From assembly GCA_964006375.1 (NCBI GenBank), contig OZ023262.1, positions 90,965,654 through 91,029,653 of the forward strand: a stretch of 64,000 nucleotides of DNA, read 5' to 3'. Of this stretch, positions 23,840-35,628 are shown one piece after another. Each line of letters starts with the position of its first letter. Position 1 is the first letter of the stretch. Origin of the DNA: Tillus elongatus (Eukaryota; Arthropoda; Insecta; Coleoptera; Cleridae). The position numbers and the translations under genes are program-made. The notes below the pieces were generated by a model. It was not told where the DNA came from and did no database searches. It was given only the letters and a program-made list of their open reading frames with translations.

Positions 23840-24345
23840 CGAAACTGACCCCGGATATGTGTTCTAGGGGGCATAATTAGCGCCTATTTCAAATTTTTTT
23901 TTAAATTCAAAAGTCGGGGTGTCTTCATTTTTCTAAAGAAAATGCACTAATAATAATTTTAGAAAAAAAAGTTTTAAGTAAAAGTTCTAGAAAATTTGTC
24001 GATTGAAAAGTTTAGTTATAAGCATTTTATTTTTTAAACAATTATTAACAAAGATATAGGTAAAAAAGTCAATAAATAAATGCTAATAGTCGTATAAGTT
24101 GTAAACGGTGAGTGATACAAGAAAAAAATATTTAACAAAAAAGATGGGAAATGCAATTATCTACAATAAAGGTCCATTACCATTTTTGGTCTTAAGTGCA
24201 CGGTTACGAAGATATAGGTCGAAACGGTTTTTCTCAAAATGGCGGCACTTCCGCCCTCCTAATTTGTAAGGATTTTGTGTTTTTACATTCAGCAGGTCAT
24301 TTTGAATCTATCTATCGAAAAAAATAACCCATGTAGTTTAAAGCA
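22868..24345. repeat. Fold-back element with ~350-bp inverted arms
   Basis: The left arm (about 22868-23222) and right arm (about 23987-24345) are inverted copies. Shared words include GAATGTAAAAACACAAAATC, AAAATGGCGGCACTTCC (inverted on the left), TTGACTTTTTTACCTATATC and TTTTCAATCGACAAATTTTC. The ~760-bp centre is almost entirely a TA-core repeat in minus orientation. No coding potential was seen. Confidence 0.82.
23300..23930 (-). repeat. TA-core repeat, minus orientation, inside the fold-back
   Basis: Long version of the repeat: AAATGAAGGACAATAACAGC, TGCCAATTTTGACG, GTTGCCCTTACTTTGTTATT, CCTGGGCCGATTTTC, GAGTTATCGGTGTGATACAT, (TA)n 23760-23837, then AATCGAAACTGACCCCGGAT and GGGGCATAATTAGCGCC. 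Confidence 0.85.
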
Positions 24346-24369
24346 GAAAAAAGTTCCCTATTGCCTGAA

Positions 24370-24580
24370 CTATAATGCATGCGGAAACCAAGGTTTTTAG
24401 TTTTCGGTTCAGACCCTATGCGGTATCAGCGTACTCATCTCGACGGGTTGAATTCAAACATGACATATGCGTATGCGCAGATCCTAAATTTTAGTTTTCT
24501 CGGGTTAGACCCCATGTGTGGGGTATCAGCGTAATGGTCCGGATGAGTGTAGTTCAAATATAGGATCCTGGACTCCCCAT
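24370..24580. repeat. Short tandem duplication (~95 bp)
   Basis: Two adjacent related segments: GGTTCAGACCCTATGCGGTA then TCAGCGTACTCATC near 24410, and GGGTTAGACCCCATGTGTGG then TATCAGCGTAATGG near 24503, each followed by a GTTGAATTCAAA/TGTAGTTCAAA-type stretch. Confidence 0.5.
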
Positions 24581-24649
24581 TTAAATACACGTAAAATTTG
24601 TAGTCTTGCTTGGACAACCAAGTCTGTCTCTAGAGATTTAAGTCAACTC

Positions 24650-25346
24650 TGGTCATATTTATCACAGTGTCTAAAAGTAAAGAGATTCAATTATCTCGTA
24701 GGAAGATGGACAAGGTATATTAATAATAAAAACCTTTATAAGGGAAACCAAAACCCGCCGGTTTTGGTTTCACTATTAGAAAGAAAGAAACACTTTATAA
24801 AAGCTTTGCCCCTATAGCTAACAAAAGACCATATACAAAGAATTCCAAAATAGTATCTTTACCAAGAAATCTGCGAAAAGAACTGCTGAGATGATGGAAG
24901 AAAATGAATATGTTACAGCGAGTGCTAGTTTAAGTAGCCTTCAGACTGAAGAGACCGAAGATCTTGCCACAGAAGGGACTGGAAAGGTTAGAAAAATGTG
25001 TTACATCTGCGAGAGAAAAAAGAAAAATCGTATGACCAAACACAAGTGTATAGAGTGTAGTAATTTTATTTGTTTAGAGCATGCAAAGAATATTTGTTTT
25101 ACCTGTCCCCAAAAGAATCAATAGTTTTAACCAGTTTTATTCTAGAAAGAATACAAAGTTTTGCTTTATTTTATGTTCGCTTTGGGTTATTCATGCAATT
25201 TGTTTTTGAAATAGATAGTGTTTTTGCATAAATTGAAACTGCAACAACCTACCGAAAATTATTTTTCGATGTAAATGTGACGGAGTCTGTCAGACGCCAC
25301 GCGAGTACTGGTGTTACGATAACTCGCTCGAGCAATAGAGGGTTAA
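24650..25346 (+). pseudogene. piggyBac-type transposase 3' end with TTAA terminus
   Basis: 3' remnant of a piggyBac-like element. Near 24740-24810 the translation gives NQNPPVLVSLLERKKHFIKA, matching the block before the C-terminal domain of these transposases. After frame changes, 24891-25124 encodes a C-terminal Cys-rich domain: CYICERKKKNRMTKHKCIEC followed by CLEHAKNICFTC, the RING-like zinc finger that many piggyBac transposases use to bind their ends. After the stop, about 220 bp of 3' region ends at ATAGAGGG-TTAA (TTAA at 25343-25346), consistent with a CCC.../...GGG terminal repeat next to the TTAA target. The catalytic Asp region and the left end are missing, so the copy is a 5'-deleted relic. 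Confidence 0.68.
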
Positions 25347-26354
25347 GCAGTCTGCAATACAATATGCCATAATTATGTTAGTGTTACCATTCGTATTATA
25401 ATATTATCACACTATTTTATCTTTAATCAATATAAAACAAACACATTTAATTATAATATAATTATTAGTACGTGACAATTATAATAGAACTTTCACTATT
25501 TTATATTTCATCAAATTATCACTAAATTCTAGAATAACTATTAGTATGTGCGGCGTGACATCGCGACATCAACCTTTTACCTATTTGCTTAAATGATAAT
25601 TGTATCTAAATTATTTTTTGATTATTGTAATGCATTATATAAACTCAAATGTTGTAAAACACAAATCAGTCTTGTTCACAATAAAGTTAGTGTAAATAAC
25701 TTATAGAGCTTGACTCATATTTTTGTTAAATAAATTAATCTTATAAGGGGTAAACTACCCCCAAATTTGATTCCATGGATATATTGTAACCATCTAGATT
25801 TCTAGATACTGCAAAGCATGATACACAAACTGGTGTTCATGAGATACTTAACCAAGCAGCAGGTCTGTAAATATTGACAATCATTTTCTCACAGTCTGAC
25901 TGGCTAGTTACATACCTCTTGAGTTGTTAAAAGTAATTTATAATGCCTTGTTCTTTAAATCACTTTATTGGAAATTCGACCTCAAAAATATAATTTATTT
26001 GTATGTTAACGTGAAAAAGGTGAAAGTGACACTGTACAGAAAAGGGATAAGGGTTATAAGGTAAATGGAGACTTGGTTGTTGGGAGACTTGGATAAATGA
26101 CTAGTTGCAAGAATAACACTACTAAGTGGTTTCTAAACAAAAGGTGGTTTTATTAAGAAGGTAATGAAATATGTATACAAGTGATGTTCAAAATGTTAAA
26201 TACTTTGTTCGAAAACAATTTGTACATTTACATGTTATATTTGATGTTTTCTATCTAATCTCTGACACAAAACTTTTATATTCGCTGACTTACGGCGTTC
26301 GCAGATTGACGTTGGAAAACACACTGGAGCAATGTGCTGACATAGGGATTTCTC
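25347..26354. other. No recognisable feature
   Basis: A+T-rich DNA after the piggyBac end. Nothing could be supported. Confidence 0.4.
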
Positions 26355-26757
26355 TGTTTACTTGAATTAAACGTCGGTTGCAAATTGAGCTTGTTACAGC
26401 AAAACTTCATGGCATTGCACTTTATACCCACAGGTGTTTGAGCAGGTCATATACAACAGCTGGAATCAAGAAATTCTTTGCATTCTGAAACAAATAATAA
26501 ATGCTCGATTGCAAACCGAGATTAGGTAATAAATAATATATTAATGAATTATTGTTCATGTCTGAACAGACAGCCATGAACAAAATTTATAAATATATAT
26601 ATTATAATAAATACAGATGTAGAGACTTCTCCTAAGGTTTCACAAGTGCTTCTTCAACTAATAAATTTTCTTATGCCTGATGATGCCCCAAGACGCAAAA
26701 TTGGTCGCAAAGAAGAAAACACACCTGTGAAACCGAAGAAGATCTGAAGTAAGTATT
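26355..26757. repeat. Left ~400-bp direct repeat of an unrecognised element
   Basis: Runs from TGTTTACTTGAATTAAA to GATCTGAAGTAAGTATT and matches 28888-29666 (there split by a 366-bp insertion) at roughly nine of ten positions. Contains a hammerhead-like core at about 26668-26715. Its sub-segment GCAAACCG-GATTA... (26509) is repeated again at 26765, just outside. Confidence 0.75.
26668..26715 (+). ncRNA. Hammerhead-ribozyme-like motif (copy 1)
   Basis: Reads CTGATGA, a short stem-loop TGCCCCAAGACGC, AAAA where GAAA is expected, then TTGGTC (GUC cleavage triplet). TTTTCTTATGC before and GCAAAGAAGAAAA after can pair as an interrupted stem I. The G12 position of the core appears mutated, so this copy is probably inactive. 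Confidence 0.45.
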
Positions 26758-27465
26758 TAGTGTGCAAACCGCGATTAGAAAATAAATAATATGTTAATGA
26801 ACTTTTGTCCATGTCTGAACATATTGGCATCTTCCACGAACTTGTTTGGTGGAAGCAAAGGCTTCGGTCTCTTGATGACAATTTAAATTAGTTTCAAGCT
26901 AATTATAAAACTGTTGATTATTTAAATACTTTATGTAAATGACTGATATGAAACGAATTACATAAAACTCATAATAAATAACGAGTGAGATTATTCTTCT
27001 TCATGCTTTTACATCTTGGCATCTCCCACGTACTTGTTTGATTGCTGCTTGAATCTTCGGTATCTTGATGACCATGCTGATTGTTAATTACCCACATGAA
27101 ATTATTAATTACCCCTATCAAAATAGTTAGAATAAAAATGATAATTATTACTTAAAATAATTAACTTTTACTTTTAACGCTCCCCAAAATAAATTAATAA
27201 AATTATTAATCTTATTTAAATAGATAATAAATTATCCCTATTACATTCTTCTTCGTCTTCTTCTTTTTATTATATTTCTTCCTGTTCTTTGTCTTCGTCT
27301 TCTTGGTTTGGTTGGTACAATTATCCAAAACCGCAATGTAAAGGTGGGTAGCTTTGACGTCTTTGACGTAGTCAAGTTCATTACCACCAGCTTCACGAAA
27401 CCAGCAAGGACGGGAGTTCCAGCTATTTTGCAATTTGCTGGCAACAAACCTTTAATATAGTTCCA

Positions 27466-28347
27466 TTAGAAAATGTATTGAGCTTTACTTCTAGGTTTCT
27501 TGATGCTTTTATCGAACTTGGAATGGTGATCTTCTACTTCTTTAAGTTGATCGTAGAGTATCTTGCAATTGTTTTGGATTTCAAGCGGAGCAGGCTTATC
27601 CCATGATAGTTGTTTTCTTTGGGCCCAATATACCCCAGGTTCATAATTTACTTCTTTTATGGATATTTTTATGGTAAAATTGTCTGCAATTTGTTTATTG
27701 TTGATTGGAAAATATCTCTGGGCATTGTAAACAATGGCCAGGATACCATTTGATCGAAGCATGTGTTCTTCTGTGTTTGCTGTAATTTCTTTGCTTGATA
27801 TGGGGTAGGCTGAAATTTCTATGTTTTGAGGCAATTTGTGTGCTGGAGCCTTTATGGTTTCTTCATTTACTATATAATTCTCAGTCGGGGTAGCTTCTTG
27901 AAAATAGTTTTTTATTGAGACTTCTTTTTCTGCTTTGCCTTCAATGTCTGATTCATATGGCAAAGCAGGCAATTCAATAATTTTACCGAACTCATTTAGC
28001 AGAGCTAGTAATTCGAAATTTAAACCTGGCTCATGTGCCAGAACTGGCAATTCAATAATTTCGCCTGGCTCATTTATCAGAGCCAGAAATTAGATGTTTT
28101 TGTTTGGCTCATTTGTCAGAACCAGCAGTTCAAAAATGTTGTCTGTTACCAGAGCCGACAATTCAAAATTTTTGCCAGACTCATATGGCAAAGCCGCCAA
28201 TTCAAATAATTCGCCTGACTCGTTTACTAGATCCACCAATGCGAAATTTTGATCTGAAGTCCATCCCTCATGCTCTTCCATAAATAAAGCAACATATAAT
28301 AGTGGTAGTTGCATCTTGAATGCTGCTTCTTTCTGACGTATTATCAT
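27466..28347 (-). pseudogene. Unrecognised ORF with seven ~13-17-residue repeats
   Basis: Starts at ATG 28347, with one in-frame TAA (28090-28092) and a stop at 27466, about 293 codons in all. The N-terminal third carries about seven degenerate peptide repeats of pattern G-x-x-[FI]-E-L-x-[AV]-L-x-x-E, e.g. GELFELAALPYES, GKNFELSALVTD, GEIIELPVLAHEP, GLNFELLALLNEF, GKIIELPALPYES. The rest is non-repetitive and mixed charged (NEETIKAPAHKLPQN, EVNYEPGVYWAQRKQ, LKEVEDHHSKFDKSIKK). The same frame stays open past the stop to 27241, ending in an Arg/Lys-rich tail. No signal peptide, membrane segment or known catalytic motif is seen. I do not recognise the family. The length of open frame in A+T-rich DNA and the periodic peptide suggest it was once coding. 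Confidence 0.5.
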
Positions 28348-29055
28348 TTCTAATTTTAAATCTAATTGTTTGATAATTTAGCTGGATTTTTTCCGCAACT
28401 TCTCTCTGTTTTTGATGGTCTTATGTTTTCTGTTCATTGTCTCACATTACTTTATTATTTCTGTCAAGTATAACCGGCATATGCATACTGAGGTTGTTTG
28501 CTGTATTTCAACCACTGTCATTGATCAAATTCAACAAATATTCTACATCGGTATCTTGTCGCTCTATGTGTTGCTCCTGTCCGTCCTCTGGGTCATATGA
28601 CGACAGGGGAGAAAAGAAGAGGGTATCTTTACCTTCTGAACTGTTTGAGTCTTCATTCATGTTCGTAAACATTTGACTCATCTTTTGGGCCAGGTGCTCC
28701 TGAGCTTAAGCAAGATTATTTATTTTTTATCCTTCTATTTAGGACATAACAGAACTTGACTGTTTGCTTTGCTTTTGCTTAAAAAATACAGCTCTCTAAC
28801 TGTTTTTAAACGTTGATTCTAAAGTATATAACAGCACTTGGACTGTTTGCTTTGAATATATTTCATGGCTTATCGTCGGACTTCTATGTTTACTTGAATT
28901 AAATGTAGGTTGCAAATTGAGCTTGTTACAGTAAAACTTCATGGCATTGCACTTCATACCCACAGGTGTTTGAGTAAGTCATATACAACAGCTGGAATCG
29001 GGAAAATCTTTCCATTGTGAAATAAATAATAAATGCGCGATTGAAAACCGAGATT

Positions 29056-29421
29056 TTGTCTTGATCGACCCCAAGGCATGAAGATTATATCCCAGTCTTA
29101 TCCCAATAAAATTAAGTACATAAAATAGTAGTAACAAAACTAATTAAGTTTTTCAATTCAAGACAAATGTTTGTGTGCGTCCGCATATATAAAATAAAAA
29201 CAAATAATTTTTGTAATCCAGTGCCTGTCAGAATGATTAATTTATGTATTGAAATACATAGTGATCTGAAAAAACAAACAATTCATATTTATATATGTTC
29301 GTATTACACCCCCCCCCCCCCCCCCACACACACACTAAGTATTGTTCAGACAGATATATCCCGGAAATATTTTTTAAAATCACAGAAAATGGCAACCTGC
29401 CGCAGCCATATACTGCCCTAA
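29056..29421. mobile_element. 366-bp insertion with 13-bp target-site duplication
   Basis: GAAAACCGAGATT occurs at 29043-29055 and again at 29422-29434, and the intact repeat at 26.5 kb has it once (GCAAACCGAGATT). The insert contains a 17-nt C run (29309-29325) followed by (AC)n. The duplication length fits target-primed insertion, but no A-tail or Pol III boxes are evident, so the class is unknown. Confidence 0.7.
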
Positions 29422-29576
29422 GAAAACCGAGATTAAGAAATAAATAATATATTAATGAATTATTGTTTATGTGTCAACAGACAGCCATGAACGGAATTCA
29501 TAAATATAAATTATAATAAATACAGATTAAGAGACTTCTCCTAGTACTTCACAAGTGCTTGTTCAACTAATAAATT

Positions 29577-29625
29577 TTCTTTGGCTTGATGATGCCCCAA
29601 GAGGCGAAATTGGTCGCAAAGAAGA
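29577..29625 (+). ncRNA. Hammerhead-ribozyme-like motif (copy 2)
   Basis: Same motif as at 26.67 kb: TTGATGA (C3 changed to T), stem-loop GCC-CCAAGA-GGC, an intact GAAA, then TTGGTC, with TTTTCTTTGGC before and GCAAAGAAGAAAA after as candidate stem I. Each copy has a different core mutation. Confidence 0.5.
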
Positions 29626-29666
29626 AAACACACCTGTGAAACGGAAGACGATCTGATGTAAGTATT

Positions 29667-30337
29667 AACGAGTATGGAACGGTCTCACCCAGGCAACTAC
29701 AATTAATGAATAATTTGTAATTATATTTATACAATTATTATACATTATAATACACTTAATAAAAATGTACCATGGAAAAATGTCTATCTAAATGAGCCGC
29801 AAGCAATATTCTGAGACTGAAATATATTTGTTAACTCCCCATCATGTAGAAATAATGTTTTGAGAAGTAATAATCAAATTCCAATTATGTATAATTTTCC
29901 ATTTGGTTCTTAATGGCATTATGTATAAAGTTTCCGCTCTCTCGCTCTTTCTCTTCACAAAACTCACCATCGCATCAACATAGCAGACAGGTAATGAGGA
30001 TGTGGTTGACCACAATAAAGAAAAGCATAAAATAAGGGGGTCCGTACTCCGTGATCGGTACCCTGTGATTTACAATGTCGCTACTCCACCCGATAAATAT
30101 CACTCTCCATTGGAAACGTCATTCGTGCATGCAGAAATGTCAGCTGTGAGTGACAGGCATGCCACAAGCTTCTGTAAGGAAAGACGTAGCCGCGTCGGTA
30201 ATTAAAGGCGACTGTTGGCTTCATTGTGTTAGTAAATATATGGTCAACTCTTTGAAACATTGTAATTAGAACGAGTCGTGTTCTATCTAAATTAGATATA
30301 AAATAGAACACTGTTAATGACAGGCATTAAAATTGTA
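29667..30337. other. No recognisable gene
   Basis: Anonymous DNA. The short open frames around 30002-30311 overlap on opposite strands with no domain. Confidence 0.4.
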
Positions 30338-30560
30338 AGTAATGTGTGCTTATGGTAGCGAATTTTCCTAAAAATCTTTCTAATGGAAAACATGCCTTTT
30401 TGTAATGAAATGCATCAAATTTGATATAACCTATATAGTACAAACATTATACAATATTTCATCAAAATAACTTTATTACCTGAAACGGTACCAACATTTT
30501 CCGAAAATAAATTTAACATGTTGCCAACGTGGCCAACGAACCTCTTCAAGCTATTTGAGC
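30338..30560 (+). repeat. Partial TIR-module unit
   Basis: TGTGCTTATGGTAGCGAATT begins a copy of the ~300-bp unit seen at 57.02 and 54.75 kb. It continues with ATAACCTATATAGTACAAAC and TCATCAAAATAACTTTATT. The closing inverted end is missing. Confidence 0.6.
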
Positions 30561-30655
30561 ACCTGCTGTGATTAATTATCCGCAAAAGGCTTTATGACAT
30601 AATAAAAAAAAATTGTGCAAAAAATAGCAAACAATTTCTTTCATTAAAATTAGTT

Positions 30656-32400
30656 TTTTACTTTGTTTTACTCTATCTGTAGATAAAACAGTGGTAACTT
30701 TTTTCACAATACATAGAATTAAAGAGCTCAATGTGCCAATTCCATCCATTTCTCTTGCTGGGACTAACTTTCCATTGCGATCTTCTGTCAAATACTTAGG
30801 AATCTCTCTTTACCAGAGACTTGGATGGAAATATCATATAGATTCAATAAAAGATGAGCAGAGAAAAGCTTAAATATTTTAAAATACACTACACCCAGAA
30901 ATCATGGTCCAGACATGTCAACTGCAATGACATTTTATCGACCATACACTAGGTCTATTTTAGACTATGGCTCTATATTTTATGGTTCTGCTTCTAACAC
31001 GCTATTAACAAAAATTGACAGAATCCAATATAAAGCTCTTAGAATCATAACAGGAGCAATAAAAACTTCTCGTGTACAATCTCTTTTAGTATTAACAAAC
31101 GAACAACCACTTTTTGTTAGAAGATTGTTGTTATCCTGTAAATTTCTTATAAAAAATTTTTGCTCAGACTCTCAGGACACGTTCATGAAAATTCAACAGC
31201 TAGCTGTGATCCATCTTACGCACAACTATTGGAGAAACTAAACTTCACCACCATTATTTGAGGCTTCTTTGGAAATCGAAAATTCTCAATGGTATGCGAA
31301 AGAAATCCTTAATTTTAGATTTGATTTCTCTTATAACATACAACTGACATTATTATACCCATACTTACTAACATACCAGATATAAATACTTGTATATTGA
31401 AACAAGCGTTAAAATCATATAAAGAAGCGGTCAAAATTTATACTGATGGGTCAACAATTCAAGATTCAGTGGAATGCGCAGTGTACATTAAACAATTAGA
31501 TTATGTTGAGCTATTTAGTCTCCCAAAGTTCACTTCAATTTACACTGCTGAAGCTGTTGCCATACAAAAAGCGTTAGTACTAGCCTGTAACCAAAATATG
31601 AGTAGCTTTGTTGTTTTGACCGATTCCCTTTTACTGTTAAGAACTCTATCGAATCTTCAAAATGCTATATATCGGTCCAGGGTAATATGTGACATTGCTT
31701 ATCAATTAGAGGTCTTGGAGCAACAGCACAAAAGAGTTACTTTCATATGGGTAAAAGGGCACTCAAAGCTTGAGGGTAATGAAAAGGCCGACTATTTTGT
31801 CAAAAAAGCAACGATAACAGGTTGTAAACATGACTTTTACAGTAACAGTGATCTACTTCCGCAAGTAAAACATGTATGTAATATAAGATGGTAGGATCAT
31901 TGGAATAAGTTGAAAGGTAGCTGTAACAAGCACTTCAGTAGTATCATCCCTAATCTAAGAAAACAGCCCATTTACAAAAAACTGTTGCTTCCTAGGTACT
32001 TGTCTACGACACTTAACAGAATTATCATAGGCCATGGTGCTTTTAAGTCTCATTTGTATAAAATAAGAGTTGAAGATAATCCATTTTGCTCATGCGACAA
32101 TACCAGCCCAGCTGATTTAAATCATTTGATTTTTTCCTGTATTATACATCATGAACAAAGAAAGATATTATTTTGTAATTTGATAGAATACAATGTTTCC
32201 CTTCCACTTGATGTGACATCACTTATGTATGAAGCTGTTTGTAATAAAAGTGTCATGGTACATTTCATGTGTTTTGTTAAAGACTCTAAGTTAGCTAGGC
32301 TTATACAGCTCTTAGTAAAAAGATGATATTCTGAAAATTGGACTCCAATAAATATTGTACTAGTGGCAATATACTATATAGTCTTAAGGGATACTAAATA
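30656..32400 (+). pseudogene. I-type LINE 3' half: RT thumb, RNase H, C-terminal region
   Basis: 5'-truncated non-LTR retrotransposon. 30691-30873 gives the end of RT (FPLRSSVKYLGISLYQRLGW). 30915-31241 gives the thumb/connection (STAMTFYRPYTRSILDYGSI, then KIDRIQYKALRIITGA). 31397-31894 encodes an RNase H domain with all four acidic residues in place: IYTDGST, AEAVAI, LTDSLLLL and EGNEKAD. This domain removes RNA from the cDNA hybrid and marks the I/R1/LOA group of LINEs. After one TAG (31892-31894), the same frame runs to 32326 with the usual C-terminal Cys/His region (DNPFCSCDNTSPADLNHLIF). AATAAA lies near 32396. Endonuclease, most of RT and ORF1 are missing. Frameshifts between the first two segments and RNase H show it is inactive. 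Confidence 0.85.
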
Positions 32401-33005
32401 AACTTAGCAGATTAATGTATAGTCAGGGAGATAAAAATAAGTTCCTTTGTGTCTTTCCTAGTGTTAACCTCTTTTGACTGCAGCCTCCCCAGTATGTTAA
32501 AAAGTCACCATGACAGGCTCCATTGGTGTGAAAAGTGTCCCAGTGTTTCTCCTGCAACAACTTGTGGCGTAGATGTGTGCATGCATATGTATGTGTGTGT
32601 ATGTGCACATGAAGAAATAATGTGCATTTTCTGTCCTGCACCTAGTGTTAAGTGCAAGACGTATAAAGCCTATTGACGTGAGTGCGTATACATGAGTGTA
32701 TATGCGCTCGCATATGTGTGTGAGTGGATATGTATGTAAGTTTTAATTTTAATATATATTTTTAGTAAACAGCAGGTGAATAGGGAGATAAAAGAAAATA
32801 AAAGAAAAAAGTTAAAGAGCTTGTTAGATACCATTCTTAAGACAGGTTTTGCCATTGTGAAAAGCAAGGTCAGATGCATCCTTGTTCATTTTGAAGATTG
32901 ACAGTGATTGAATGAGCCAGTTCTCAAAGTCAAAACTCTAACAAAAAAAAAGTTTTTTACAAAAATGTACTAAACAAATATTTTCACGAAAATTCGAAAA
33001 TATTT
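32401..33005. other. Anonymous DNA with TG-rich microsatellite
   Basis: Positions 32575-32740 are rich in TGTG/TATG alternations. No gene seen. Confidence 0.4.
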
Positions 33006-33752
33006 GTTTTACTTCCATATCGTCGTGTGGAAATATCGCATCGGCGACAAAAATTTCAAAATTTTTTTTCGATTAAATGTAAAAAGCATCAAAACATATA
33101 AAACGTGATTTCGCAACGAAAAATTTTTTTGTCTGTCGGTCTGTATGTCTGTGTGTTTGAAGCCACGATAACTTTAGAACGAATTGAGATATCGTCTCCT
33201 AATTTGGTGTACAGTTAGCACCAAACAAACTAACGGTTCGGATTGTTTTCGGGTAATAACGCTCCAGGGGGTAGTGGATGAATGAGGGGTTATTTGGTGA
33301 AAACTGACATTTTTTCGTTAAAATAAAGTAATACTTAATAATTTTAGGGTTTGTTTATTACAAAACTTTCAATTTCATGAAAGATATTTTGTCCTGAAAT
33401 TATGAGTGGAATATCGGTGACAAAAATTTCTATTTTTCTAATTTTTGTTGTTGCTATAAATGGGGTAAAAGTCTTAAAACATACAAAAAACTCGGTCGGT
33501 CGATCGGTCGGTGTGTCGGCCTGTGTATCTGTCTGTTAGTAGGCGCAATAACTTTCGAACTAATTGAGATATCATCTTTAAATTTGGTACACTATAAGCA
33601 CTCGACAAACCAGCGGTTTGTATTGTTTCTGGGTAAAATCACTCCAGCGGGTAGGGGATTAATAGGGGGTGATTTGGTGAAAATTTATATTTTTTTGTTA
33701 AAACTCGAGTAATATAACGTTCTTTGTGTGTTTATTAGAAAACGTTCAATTT

Positions 33753-33880
33753 AAAAAGTAAACTATACACCAAAATTTAGATTTTTCTGTTACAAGAAAA
33801 AAAAGTTATAATAAAATATTTTGTACCAGATCATTTCTATGAAAATTCACTACCATAACGCACTTGCTGCGTCCAGGCTT
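33753..33880 (+). repeat. TA-core repeat right end with terminal module
   Basis: Same as 42.11-42.24 kb: AACTATACACCAAAATTTAG, TACAAGAAAAAAAAGTTATA, and ACCATAACGCACTTGCTGCG closing at TCCAGGCTTT. Confidence 0.8.
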
Positions 33881-34016
33881 TTTTTACTTTGTTTTACTCT
33901 ATCTGTAGATAAAACACTGGTAACTTTTTTCACAAGACATAGAATTAAAGAGCTCAATGTGCCAATTCCGTCATTTTCTCTCGCTGGGACTAACTTTCCA
34001 TTGCGATCCTCTGTCA
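33881..34016 (+). pseudogene. Short copy of the I-type LINE RT fragment
   Basis: About 135 bp nearly identical to 30651-30790 (CTTTGTTTTACTCTATCTGT onward, with the FPLRSSV codons at its end). It begins at the same base as the longer copy and is abruptly joined to the third tandem unit at TCTGTCAACTTTCGAAC. Confidence 0.8.
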
Positions 34017-34407
34017 ACTTTCGAACTAATTGAGATATCATCTTTAAATTTGGTACACTATAAGCACTCGACAAACCAGCGGTTTGTATTGTTTCTGGGT
34101 AAAATCACTCCAGCGGGTAGGGGATTAATACGGGGTGATTTGGTGAAAATTGATATTTTTTTTGTTAAAACTCGAGTAATATAACGTTTTATTGCTTGTT
34201 TATTAGAAAACGTTCAATTTCTTTAAGCATCTGGTATTTTGTGCTGAAATTGAATCAGGGGTTGAATGTGTGGGGGTGGTATATCGGTGATAAAAATTTC
34301 GAAATTTTTTTTTTAGCTAACGCGGCGTAAAAGTCTCAAATCATCTAGAAAACTGAATTTTGGAACAAAGAGTTTTGGTCTTTCGGACTGCACCAGGTGA
34401 TTTTTTA

Positions 34408-34553
34408 AAGTGTCTCACCCCCTGCAATTTCTTTATTATCAGAGATATCAAAAAAATTCCAACGCCATCAGACAAACTACCATGCAATGAGTTCAAACAT
34501 TGCGACAGAAAAACAATTGCACATCACCTTCATAGTAATTCATGACAAACGTT
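34408..34553. repeat. Copy of the snap-back repeat segment
   Basis: CAATTTCTTTATTATCAGAG, CCAACGCCATCAGACAAACT and ACATTGCGACAGAAAAACAA match the 36.11-36.22 kb segment, and the inverted segment at 36.39-36.53 kb. Confidence 0.75.
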
Positions 34554-34554
34554 G

Positions 34555-35624
<1,070 letters not shown>

Positions 35625-35628
<4 letters not shown>

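Larger units (their letters stand above)
26355..29666 (-). mobile_element. Unclassified element: direct repeats around a repeat-protein ORF
   Basis: Two ~400-bp direct repeats flank ~2.1 kb containing a single recognisable coding stretch on the minus strand (28347-27466, possibly on to 27241). The repeats do not show clear TG...CA ends but carry hammerhead-like cores, which in animals are known from Penelope-like elements and, in plants, retrozymes. No RT, transposase or GIY-YIG domain is visible. It could be a non-autonomous retroelement or a composite formed by recombination. Boundaries are approximate and the transcription strand is taken from the ORF. Confidence 0.4.
28888..29666. repeat. 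Right direct repeat, interrupted by a 366-bp insertion
   Basis: Counterpart of 26355-26757: GAATTAAATGTAGGTTGC at the start and GATCTGATGTAAGTATTA at the end. Continuity is broken at 29056-29421 by an insertion with a 13-bp target duplication. Confidence 0.75.
33010..34330 (+). repeat. Three ~350-400-bp tandem units, the third displaced by an insert
   Basis: Units near 33010-33400, 33411-33752 and 34017-34330 (rotated). Each has a GTCTGT/GGTCGGT-rich opening, ATAACTTTCGAACTAATTGA, TCATCTTTAAATTTGGTACA, a GGGTAGGGGAT-like block and AAAACTCGAGTAATATAACG. Units 2 and 3 are nearly identical over about 200 bp. The insert 33753-34016 is a TA-core terminal module plus a LINE fragment. A fourth dispersed copy is at 36536-36740. 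Confidence 0.8.
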
